DNA of 64,000 nt, taken from Trissonchulus latispiculum (lineage: Eukaryota > Nematoda > Enoplea > Enoplida > Ironidae). This document shows, piece after piece, positions 1-11,900 of the stretch; within the stretch, counting starts at the first letter, position 1, and each line of letters starts with the position of its first letter. Below the pieces are notes generated by a model. It did no database searches. It was given only the letters and a program-made list of their open reading frames with translations, and was not told the DNA's origin. The stretch lies in contig JASAND010019994.1 of assembly GCA_030248195.1 (NCBI GenBank), positions 1 through 64,000 of the forward strand, given 5' to 3'. A program made the translations under genes and the position numbers.

Positions 1-250
1 CATTATAGCTGAAAAATTACGGCGGTTACTCCATTGTTCCCGACGGCAGCAGGGCTTGTACCTTGTCCTGTTTGAGGGGGCTCAAACCCCCCGCCCGCGT
101 TAACCTATGCTTGTAGCTTTGCTGTGTGCTACAAATTGACGGGACAAATTGAAAAACTGGAAAAATCGAAAAATATTGTAGAGTGCTGAAGTTTTGATTG
201 TGTGAATAGCCATGAAATGTTTTAATTCTTACTTCACTCTTCTGTTTCAG

Positions 251-2979
251 CCGAGAAAATCAAGCCAGCCTGTCGTGAAGTCACCCAGCCAGCCAACAGT
301 CCCAACAGAAGAAGAAGAAGAAGCGGCTGAAGCTGAAACTGGCACGTCGCCGACGCTCAAAGCCGGTCGACCGACACCGGAAGATCTCCGGCCAGTAGCC
401 ATCCACCTACATCGCCTCAAGGAAGAAGACCTGATCAAACGGACTCAGACCGGAGCCGGCACACCCGGTTCCGCTTCCTCGGTTTCTGCCAGGGGAATAG
501 GGTCCTCAGGCGGTCGTAAGGTTCGCTGTGCCCTCTGCAATGTCCTGTTCTATGACCGGGAGGCCTGGTCCGAGCATGTGGCCCGACATGCTCGAGAGGG
601 CTATGATGAGGCGCCGCGATCTCGAGCCACACCCGCCGCACAGTCCTCGGCTCGAGTGGCTCGAAATCGACGCGGACTGGCCGGCCGTGCCCGCGGCCCG
701 CGCCGGCTAACGATGGGCCGACGGCCCGGAGAAACCTTTGCCGAACGACGACAGCGCATTCGACAGCGGCTGCAGAGCCATATACCCGCTGCTGCTGCTG
801 CAGCCGGTAGCAGCGGTGCTGCATCGCAGGATGCGGTAACGGAAGCGGACCTCTACGAATTTCGGGATGATGTTGATGAGGATGATGATGATGATAATGA
901 AGGTGTCGATGCGAACGAAGTGACCGAAGCCAGCCTGGTGGAACGAATGAATACGACGGAGAAGATTGAGATTCGGCAGGCAATGGGTGAATTTTTGGCG
1001 GAGTATGGTGGAACGCCGCGCACCGTGCGTCGCCTGATGGAACTGCGCATGCGCATTCGAAAGGAACGCCTGGCACTCTACGGAGCGGACCAGTACAGTG
1101 TCAGACGCCCGGCTGAGCCTACCTACTCTGACATACTGCCGGAGTCGGTGCAGTCGTCGGCTCAGCGCGACACTCGCCTGGCGCAGATGCGCATGCGCAA
1201 AAATAAGCTGGAAGTGATGGGCAAGTCACGTGATCAGATTGAGCTGACGCTGGCCATTCAGGACGCCCTGGAAACTGGGCTGGACCTGGATCGACTGGGA
1301 ATTCGATCGACCAGCAGCCAGCCTGTGGACAGGGAAGGCGAAGAAGAAGAGGAAGAAGAAGATGGAGCAGCGGAAACTGAAGATGGAAATAGGGGAATTG
1401 GGAAAAGCTTTGACCAACTGGTACGTCAGTGTCATCGCAAGTACGGTGGTCAGGCGAATATTGTTCGTCGACTGCTCACCATACGACGTCAGATACAGGA
1501 GTACAGGCTGGCACAGTATGGCCGTAGCCAGTATGCTCCTGGCAGTCTACTGTTGCCAACCTTCTGTGACTCCCTGCCGGATGAGAGCGTGGAAGATCGT
1601 GACCTCCGTATGCGCTCGATGCGCAGACAACGATCTGCACTGCTCCGTCAGGGCATCCCACGCGATCAGGTCGAGGAGATCCTGGCTCTTCGGGAGGCCG
1701 ATGACTACAAAATTCCTGTGAACGGTCATGCCCCGGTCGTCGGAAAGGAGGGCCGGCCAGCGGCACGCCGCCTGGCCAGCCTGACCAAACCGACGGCCAA
1801 GTGGCGCCATCCCAATGCGCCCTGGCGTAAGCGACGTCTCGGTGAGCCGGGCTTGGCGGCGCCTGGTACCTCGGGGTCCTCGGATGTGTTTGCCTGCACT
1901 CAGTGCAGGGCTAAATTCCTTCTACCTAAATCTCTGGAAAGACACATCCAAAAGGAGCATCCGCCTGGTGCCGTTTCGGCCCCACCGGAACCAATGGCCA
2001 CCGAACCGGCCGCCCCTACTGTCCCGGACAGCGTTCAGCCGGCTCAACCAGAGCCGTCGATTTCTGCTGTTGTCCAGGGCGAGCCAGTCCAAGAAATTGC
2101 CCACCCCTGCTGCCATTGTGGCCGAGAATTTCTGACCCCGTTCGGTCTGGAGCGCCACATTCGAATGATGCATCGTGAAGCTGCCGCCGCCGTGGCAGAT
2201 CCTCCGTCGTCTACGTCGAAGGCGTCGACACCTGCAAAGCGTCCTCCACCGTCGTCTTCTGGTGCCTTCGGTACCGTCCGGGGCGGTCTGATTCGAGCCG
2301 ACGAGCAGACCAAGCGTGCCCTGCAGAGTGTCATTCTTGGCGACGCTGAGCATCGTCGACAGTCTGCGGCTGCCGAGGAACTGCAGCGCAAGCGACTGGC
2401 AGCGAGAGCTGCTGAAACCGCCCCGGCTCCCGCTCCGGTCGCAGCTGGAGTCAGTCCTTCCCAGCCGGAAGGAGATTTGGTGGTTGTAGACGAAGCGGAG
2501 CCACCAGCGCCTGAGGCTCAGGTCCCGGTTTCCGGGGCCGTTGGCCCGCCGGCCGATCATCTCCCGGAGGGCGAGCAGGAGGAGCAGTTTTATGAAGATG
2601 AGCGGCCGGCCAGTGGCCGGGCCAGGCGTGGATTTGGCGGGCGTGGCCGGGGTCGAGGTCGTGGGCGTGGTCGTGGCCGAGGTGCTCGAGGAGGTCGCGG
2701 TCGTGGTAGCGGTCGGGCTCGTGCTCGAGCGGGTCGGGGTGGACGTGGTGGGGGTTCTGGCGGTCGTTCGGTTCGGCCGGGGATGTCCTATGAAGATTTT
2801 GAGGAGCTGGAACGGGATATCCAGCTGGACAGCCGATCTGATTTGTTGGTATCGACCTATCGAGGTGGCCGGAGACGGCAGCCGGGCAGTTCTGGACTGA
2901 CCATTCCGCCCTGTCGGATTTGTGGGATTGATTTTCGGCAGCAGACTGCTCGTGACCGACATATGGCTGCTCATGCCAG
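251..2979 (+). CDS. Zinc-finger gene, exon 1 of those visible
   Basis: The exon opens after a pyrimidine-rich acceptor (TTCTGTTTCAG) in phase 0 and ends at CCAG|GTATGT in phase 2. The ATG at 212 is in intron sequence and is not the start. The 909 codons hold four C2H2 fingers (527-589, 1895-1960, 2108-2173, 2912-2974), acidic Glu/Asp runs (about 310-340, 870-915, 1335-1370), a duplicated domain (about 983-1288 and 1409-1711) and a Gly/Arg RGG tract (about 2615-2780). GC content is far above that of the flanking introns. Confidence 0.9.
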
Positions 2980-5900
2980 GTATGTATTTACTACTAGTAA
3001 GTACCAGAGATTTTTTCGGGGGGGGGCTAACCCGGGAGATTTTTGCAAATAATGGTGGTCGTTTTGGCATATTTTGCATGGAGAAACGCAAAAATTCTTC
3101 TAAAATGTTTGGATTTAGACTAAACATAGACCTTTTGTGGAAATCTTCATTGAAGCACTAAAATTTCTGGCAAAACTTTTGCGATTTGCGGTGGGGTGAT
3201 AATTTAGAGAGGGCAGGTCGGTTTCGGCGCCATCTCTAAAGATATAGCCTAGTACCAAGCTGAGCTTTCTCTTGGCCAAAAAAAGTGGGGGGGGGGGGTG
3301 GGAATGAAATGGGCTAAAAATGCTAAGGCTACGGTAAACGATTGCGAGCTTTCTACATATGGCTGTACAACTAAGCTAAAACTTTTTCAAAAATCAAGTT
3401 TTAGTATCAAAATAGATGATTTTTGACAAAATAGTCCGGCCAAGCCGGAAAATTTACGAAACTGCTCAAAAATCCTTAAAATTTGGCATTTTCAATGGAA
3501 CCTTTACGTATCACCTTTATTGTGTGCTTCTGTTTTTTCATATTTTCTAATTACATAATATATATATTCGTTTGCTTTTTCCTTTTTCATATTTCCATTT
3601 TTGCATTCTGTTCCAGATACAAAGAATTTATGGCAGAGGACAGTGGAGAGTCTGAGGAGAGAGTTTTGGACGAACTCTGCTGTCACTGTTGTGCCCTGGC
3701 CTTCAGCTCTAAGACTATGCTGGCCCAGCACAATGCCAGTCTGCACGGCCTCCTGCCGTTGCTGACCTGCCCTGACTGTGGGGCGGAGTTTAGGAAACGC
3801 CATGTAAGTGTACGTATATTGAAAAGGAGAGAGAGAGAGCGTATTTAAGTGTGTGTCTGTTGATTAGACTAGGCATGTCTGTCTTCTATCGGCAGAGCGA
3901 AAAGTGGATCCTACTAGCAAGCAAACTTAATTTGTATGCTGCGAACAGTGTATATTGGGTCTCCTGTAGTGCCGTGCTTGTGTTCTATAGTTTCAAGCAA
4001 ATGCAATTTAGACTTGCATTCTGCGTTTGTTTTCGAGCTTTAACACGCCAGCATACAAGAGTCGTTCGCTAGTGAGTCCAATCCACTTGGCACTAATTTG
4101 TGAGCGGCGGTCGGGAAGGGAGAGTGAGAGCGGATTGTTAATGTGCATGGTAGCTCATAGGAATATGAAGAGTAGAATGTTTCAAGTTCTAACTTACCTG
4201 CCATACTTAAGGGGGGGGGTCCATCGTGAAAAAATTTTACACCACGGATTTCGCTCATTTTCACACATAATCCAGCCATATATGTCGTGCATTTCAAGTT
4301 TAAATTTTGAGTTGTTTCGTTCAGTTCTCCGTAAGTTAGGAGCCATTCATTGAATACAATTTGAATATCAGCGAAAATGAGGGTGCTGCAGACAACTGAA
4401 GCAAGTTTGCGCAAATCAACTGCATATAATTAGCTTATTTTGTTATGCACATTTAAAAACAATTAATAAAAACATTTTCGAACAGATTCAAGCCAGATAA
4501 GCATGATCAGAAGCTTCCTTAAATGATTTTCCGATGAAACTAGGCCCCTGTTCCCCCCGATGTAATGAAATGTTTAAGAGCGCTTTAACCTAAAATAGAA
4601 GCATTTCCGAGCCATAGTTCTATGAGAAGAATTCATCCCTGCACTGAGAGCTTTCGATTGATATATAATATGCCATATTTTGAAAATTTTGAAAAATCGC
4701 TGTTTGGTGAATTTCGGGGTCTGAGGTTCCCCATTGGCGCACTGAGAAGTACTGGACTAGCTGTCGGCATAATTCATGCAACAAATTGATTCTAAGGCAT
4801 GAATAAATATGCTGAAATGCAAAAAATGCAATTTCGCAATATAGCTTGGTCGTAAAATGCCTATCTTTCGAAAAAACAGCAATTTTCGCAATTTTGCAGA
4901 AAAACACTAATTTCTGCGCCAAAACAATCTCAACACTGGCAAAAGATTCGAAGTAACATTGGGTATCGTTCGATAGCTTGATACATATACTGTGTCACTG
5001 TGGAATTAGAATTTTTAGTTAGGACTTCTATTTTTTATAATATGCAGTCAAACTTAGTGACACCCATTTTTGGTAACCAAAAACGACAGATCTCAGCGAT
5101 TTTCGGCAGTTCGCTAACTTCAAAAATCTATTAAAATTTTTTGAAGGCCTAATTCAAAATTCTAATTCCACAGTGACACAGTATCTGTTTAGAGGTTTAA
5201 ATCGCTACCAAATGTTACCCGGTATCTTTTACTGGTTTCGAGATTTTTTTGGCGCAGAATTATAATCGACACTTTTTCGATTTCCTATGTTTAACACATG
5301 CATACCTCTACTTTGAGGTGAATTTTCTCAACAACCGTAAGAGATCCAACTTAAATTTTATAAACTCGTTAAAATATCCCACTTGGACAATAAAATATGT
5401 GAAAATGAGAAAAATCGGAGATGGTCGAAAAAATGACCCTAAAGTGGACCCCCCCCCCTTAAGAATTTTCAGTTTTTTGAATTTAGTAGAATCGGGCATG
5501 GAAATAATGTTGTTTCAGACTCATTTCTTTGGTTTTATCTGTTTTGCTGTTTTTTAGGAGTTGGTCATTCATCTGAAGGTTCACAACAAGGGCCCCAGCG
5601 ATATGCAGGGCTGTTGTGCTGACTGCGGGGCCATTTTGCCCTCTCTGCAGCTGTTGGAGCAACACCAGCAGCGAGCTCACGGCCAAGACCGGTCCGGGCC
5701 GAGACCGGGTCAGGCGCCGGCCCGCCCCTCAATCAGCCCTGCCCGGCCCGCTGCCCGTTCTGAGGCGGCTGGGCCGGCCAGCCCTACCTCTGCCCAGCCC
5801 GCGACTTCGGCACCCGGCAGTGAAAGTCAGTGTCGATCCAAGTGCGACCTGTGCGGTCTGGTTCTGACGAAACCCAGCAATCTGATTAAGCATATGCGCC

Positions 5901-8900
5901 TGGCGCATAATCGTCGCAATTTCACGGCCACCGTGGAAACGCGTGGCATGCCATCGTTTAAGATTGACGTTCACGACGGGCGATTTATGTGGGGCTGCTG
6001 TGGTGAGGTGTTTGATGAGCGCGGGGCCTTCATCAATCACCGCCGTGCTGCCCACGGTCATGCCTATATGGGCGGAATTAAGAGGTAGGAATTTCCGAAT
6101 GGAAGTTTGGGTATAACGACGTACATTTAGATATTGTAGATTCCGAAATGTGCATACTGTGTGCTGAGCTATTGAGAGTTTTTGATTTTGATCAAGTGAT
6201 TTATCATTTTTTGTTTTTTGAACGGTTGTCCGCAGCTAGCTTTAAGATAAGTGCACAATATTCGATTTCAGGTGCGAAGAATGCTCCCTGGAATTTCACA
6301 GCTATACTGCCTATGTTAGCCACATGAGAACTCACTTAGGTATGGCACTGATTTGGTTGACAAAAATTACTGGAGTGGGGGGAATCCCCCCCCCAGGACT
6401 GGGGGCACAGATTTCAGGACGGGGCGAAGTTTTTTCTAAAATAGCAACTTTTTGCTGCCGAGTTATAAATATGCAATGCATATGCAATGTTTAATCTAAT
6501 TTTAAGCTAAATTTAAAACGTTAAAAATGCTAAAAACCTAAAAATCCGGTGACGTAAGAAAAATGTTTGCAAGTTTACCCTCCAAACCCCATTTTCCTGG
6601 CATTTTGGAGGGAAGGCCCTAATCCTGGGGGGACCCGATTTTTGGGAGGAAAAAGCCAGGGATGAACATTATCAAGAGAACTTAACTTCTACCTTAGTCT
6701 TCATCAACGCTACAAATTCACAGAAGAATTGACGTATTGACTGTTTTTTCCATTTGAAGAGAAATCCAACGATACTCCATCGATCCACAGTTAAACCTAA
6801 ACTTTTGCCTGCTTTTTGCAGTTCACTTAGATTTTGTTTTAAGATTCCCTCTTGCTATTACTGCTTTATTTTAATTTTTTCTTCTGGCTTGGACACCGTG
6901 TTTAGTTCTAGTTAAGGGATGAAGAAAGTGAGTCAAATATGAAAAATGTGTACGACTTTCAACGCCCAAATGCATTGAGCTAGAGCGGAAGCTCGGGTTT
7001 TCATAATGCTTTAGAAAATTTTTGGAATCGCATACGCTTGGGTAGATTTCTAGATCCTTAACTTATGGGCCCAGTTAATCCCTAGTCAGACGATAACGTT
7101 TAAGATGTTACGTACATAGTAGTACCAAATTGCAGTGTGTCAGTCAGTATTATTTTGTACGCATAAAGGTGTTTGCTTATTTTATTAAGGTAGAAAATGT
7201 CGTGTCTGCGGGGATACGTTTGGAACGACACCGATGGCCTTGCGCTCCTACCAGGCTCATATGGAAATGCATGAACAGGAGGATACTAACCGGATGCGGC
7301 TCCACGAAGATGAGGGTAAACAGCTGTACTTCTTCACATTCAAGGATCTCCCCGCCTTACCCGCTATAAAAATCCTGTCATGAATTTGAAACTTGGACTC
7401 ACTTTGAGTGAGGTTGAGAGAGAGCCGTTTTATCGAGAAGAGACCATGCTTGCAGATCTTGTGGATACTTAGCGTGTGTTCTACATTGACTCAAGCTTCT
7501 AATATAACGTCACTACATGCGTGCGTACTGGTACCCTATGTCAAATTTGTACACCAACACTGGCATTTTTTTACGATTTTGAAAATGGTAGGGGGCATTG
7601 ATGTCGTCATTTACGTTTTTACGAGAATATTATGCATTATTTTTCGGCAAAATTAAGAGATATTGGGGAGGGCAGTCGCCCTCTCCCTGGATCTGCCTGG
7701 GGGGCAACCCAAGTATAGGTTACATACTTATAGCGAAACATTAGCATTTTAAATCAAAAGTGCAAAAATAAAGGTGGGCCCCTCCCACAAATGCCAGATA
7801 CTTTAGCACTGTTTGTTTTGTTGCACTGTCCAGTCCAATCCAGTCTGTATATAGTTTTCTTTTTGTCCAGGCGTGGAGTCGGAAAGCGAAGGCGAACCCG
7901 TGTCAGAGGATGAAGTGTCCATCTTTTCCGATTCTGGAGTGGAATCCGACTTAGAGGTAAAATTAAGCGTGTTGCCAGGAAGGGGTGCTTCTTGAAGGGG
8001 TATGGTATCTTTTAATGGATAGAGAATTACCTTTCTGGCATTCTTTGGAATTTTTGTAACTAGAGAGGTGGTAGGGAGATGGCTTCGGAAAGTGGGCGGG
8101 ACAAGCTATACAATAATACAGAAATTTTAGGCGGGAAGTTAGCATTTTTAGAAAAAGTCGCTATTTTTGTAGACTTATGACAATATGATCTTATGTAGCT
8201 TTTAACTCTCCAAAAGCCGGATGGTAATTTGCCGTAACATGAGGGGGCGTGGCTCCGAAAAGTGAAAGGATAACCCGAAAAATGTATGAGTGCTCCCAAA
8301 TAACAGTCGCCACTCACTAGACATGTGCAGGAGGAGAAGTTTAGGGGGGGGTTGAACCAAACAGGATTTTCCAGTTCTTTACGCCCCCCCCCCTCCAAGG
8401 CACACGTATGGTAGCCACACTGGCACAACTGTCGCAACAAGCTTGTTTCCTAAAGTTCTTATTAAAAACAGTGTTTGAATTTTGCATTTTGTTTTTCTTT
8501 GTCTTCTAGGGCAACGATTCTGACCCGGAAGATGATTCCCTGGTGACGACCTGCCCAGTTTGTGAGAAGCATTTTTCCTGTATCTATCGGTTTGCTGACC
8601 ATTGGCGACTCCACTGTCGCGATGACCGCTACCGTAAAACCAGCCTACTGACTAAACCATTTTCGTATCTGAGTCGCCGCCAGCTCTGGTCCTGTCAGCA
8701 TTGTCGTCAGACGTTTTGGCGCCGGGCCGGCCTGGCCCTGCATGCTCTGTATTGTCGGTAAGACTACGTATGGTTTTTTCTTACTGTTGCTTCCTAGGGA
8801 AGTTCCCCTTTCTAACCAGATAGGTTTTATCTCTCTGGGTTTACTTGAGGGGGGCGACCCCTTCCCCGCTAATGTTTTGGACCCCCAGTTGACGCCTCCA

Positions 8901-11900
8901 CCCCCCGCTCGGCCCCGCATCCACTTTTCGGGCTTCCCCCCACCCCCACACACTATCATAGGGGTCGCGGTAGCGACCCCTATAATATGAGTGAAAATGG
9001 TCGAATGACCGTGTAAAACAAGGCTGCGCAGATCCTGCGCAGATTATGTGCGCAAAAAATTGTACGTGTCGAGTTTAGTATGTACCTGAAGTTTCATCCC
9101 CGTACCACTTTCCGTTAAAAAGTTATGCCAAAAATCGCTTACGAGAGTGATGTTTTTTTCGGTTTCTCGCTTTTGATGTCTCATAAGGGGGTTTTGTAGC
9201 TTGAATAACTACAGATAGAAAAACTTTTGCCTATGAAACCCATATATGTTCTTGTAGTACAAATCAAAAATAAGAAAATAAGCTAGTTTTTATGCCTCCC
9301 AGGGCCGGAAAAAATTTTTGGCTGGGGGCCAAAGTCGGCCAAAACGCTAAAATGGCCAAAAAGTATGCTTCAAAGGCGCCTTAATAAGTCAGATTGGGCT
9401 ATATATGGGGCAATACTGACTATATGGTTAAACAGTACACATATCGGGGTCGTTCAAATGCTATATGATTTTCCGTCTTCGTGCGTAATTTTTCGGTACT
9501 GGCCGGCCAAAGTTGGTGAATTTTGGGTCGAACTTTGAACTTAATTTTTTCGCTTATTTTGCTACATGGGTGGCTCAAATTTTGCATACAAAGGTATTTT
9601 GGGACGGAGAATCGATTCCCGCTATCAGTTTTGCTGCCCGAGTAACCCAAGTTGCTGGGCTGGTTCCACTTGACCGTCTGAGGGGTCATGTCGGTAACCG
9701 CTTCCCGGAGGTCCATAGTAGGCTTTACTTTGCCTCTCCAAACTTTGTCTATAGGGGTTTTCTGGTGCGCCCAGCTCATTCCCGGTGTCCGTTTTTTCGT
9801 CTGACCCACCCATCTTGCTGCGCTGGTTCCACTTTGCCGTCTGGAGGGTCCGGTCGGTACCGACTTCCGGGAACACCATATAGGACTGTACATAGCCTGA
9901 CAAAACATTGTCTGTAGGGGTTTTCTGGTGCGCCCAGCTCATTCCTGGCATCCGTTTTGCCGTCTGACCCACCCACCTTGCTGTGCTGGTTCCACTTTGC
10001 CATCTGGAGGGTCAGGTCGGTGGGAGGTCATTGGGTCAAAAATGAAAATTTTCAAAAGTGGTCAAATTTGGTACCAAATGAAAGCCCTAGGCGAGCTGAG
10101 CAACGTTTGTCATAGAACTGCATGCTCAAAGTGGCTGTAGAGTGCTGTCGTGGGGTGGGGTGGGGACTTAGGCGATTTTCGGTCAAAAATGAAATTTTTC
10201 AAAGTGGTCAAATTTGGTACCAAATGAAAGCCCTGAGCGAGCTGAGCAACTTTTGTCATAGAACTGCATGCTCAAAGTGGCTGTAGAGTGCTGTGGTGGG
10301 GTGGGGTGGGGACTTAGGCGATTTTCGGTCAAAAATGAAATTTTTCAAAAGTGGTCAAATTTGGTACCAAATGAAAGCCCTAAGTGAACTGAGCAACATT
10401 TGTCATGGAATTGCATGCTCAAAGTGTCTGTAGAGTGCTGTGGTGGTTTGGGGTGGGGTCTTAGGCGATTTTCGGTCAAAAATGAAATTTTTCAAAAGTG
10501 GTCAAATTTGGTACCAAATGAAAGCCCTAAGTGAGCTGAGCAACTTTTGTCATAGAATTGCATGCTCAAAGTGGCTGTAGCGTGCTGTGGTGGGGTGGGG
10601 TGGGGACTTAGACGATTTTCGGTCAAAAATGAAATTTTTGAAAAGTGGTCAGATTTGGTACCAAATGAAAGCCCTAACTGAGCGGAGCAACTTTTGTCAT
10701 AGAATTGCATGCCCAAAGTGGCTGTAGAGTGCTGTGGTGGGGTGGGGTGGGGACGTAAGCGATTTTGGGTGAAATATGAAATTTTCCAAAAGTGGTCAAA
10801 ATAGTATCTGCTTGCGCATGGTGTTCGGAAATATATTATGTTGGTTCTTTTTTGCGCATACATATGTAAAAGAATGGAAAACAAGAACCAAAAATGCTCC
10901 TTCGTCGCATGTAAAATACATATGAGTACTCTCAGGCAGGTTGTACAAACACGGAAACTAGCCTGTAAAATGCATATGAGTGGCGTTGAGGTTGTAAATT
11001 AAGGAAAACAAGTTGCAACGGCTTAACATATGAGCCTGTCCTACAACGAGGCTCATATTGGCGTCACAGTGCAGCCTTCTTAAAGATCATCAGGTCATCA
11101 TATTAAAGAAAAAACGAATGAATAGACATAACATGTTAACATTGTGGCTTGAAAGAATTGGACAGAACGAAGTGAACTGCAACACCTCAAGTTTAACTGT
11201 AGATGCAAGCGGATGTTTCCCGAAACACCATGGCACCTATTTCCGGAAGCACTATACATAGTACACCTACTGTATTCTCGGAACACTATGACACACTACT
11301 CTCACATACGTAATGCTTTCCCCACATGGCTCTGAGTCAGAGGGCAAAGTGGCATGCTGTATAATGCGTATGCACAGTATAATGTCTTAGCGACAAGATG
11401 TGTGAAGAACAATTTTGTAATGAAAAGCTTTACGTGCTATTTATATGAAGGTCAAATATCAACAAATTATATTATGTATGACATACGCCAATATGAGCCT
11501 CGTTGTAGGACAGGCTCATATGTTAAGCCGTTGCAACTTGTTTTCCTTAATTTACAACCTCAACGCCACTCATATGCATTTTACAGGCTAGTTTCCGTGT
11601 TTGTACAACCTGCCTGAGAGTACTCATATGTATTTTACATGCGACGAAGGAGCATTTTTGGTTCTTGTAAGGTGCCCAGAAAATGCCAAATTTGAAGGAT
11701 TTTTGGTCAAAATTTTGAAAAATTGTCATCTTTGCCGGAATGTTTTGGTGACGAATCGTCTGTTTTGGTACTAGAACATAATTTTTGAGCACTTTATTCT
11801 GTTTTACCCTATTTTTAGCATCTAGCATTTTTAGCCCATTTTATCCCCCCTCTTTTTCGGATCCCCGCCCTACTCTAGTCGAGGCACCTCGAGCCATCGT

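Larger units (their letters stand above)
8958..10800 (+). mobile_element. Hairpin-plus-satellite element, copy 1 (intron 7)
   Basis: It begins with a perfect hairpin at 8958-8983 (stem ATAGGGGTCGC, loop GGTA). About 600 bp of unique sequence follows, with TGCGCA-rich motifs and the phrase CACTTTCCGTTAAAAAGTT. Array A (period 163 bp, about 9620-10020) and array B (period 146-147 bp, about 10021-10795) complete it. The second copy (19375-about 20990) has the same parts in the same order, so this is one mobile unit. The far end is not defined. Read on the minus strand, a terminal hairpin would suit a Helentron/HINE-like element (inference). Confidence 0.7.

Noticed and set aside
212..250. ATG at 212 as start of the zinc-finger protein
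   Set aside because: The codons 212-250 are a pyrimidine-rich intron end (CTTCTGTTTCAG); the exon begins at 251.
1922..3127. 401-codon minus-strand ORF
   Set aside because: Antisense shadow of the GC-rich, RGG-coding exon; Thr/Ser/Arg repeats mirror the plus-strand Gly/Arg codons.
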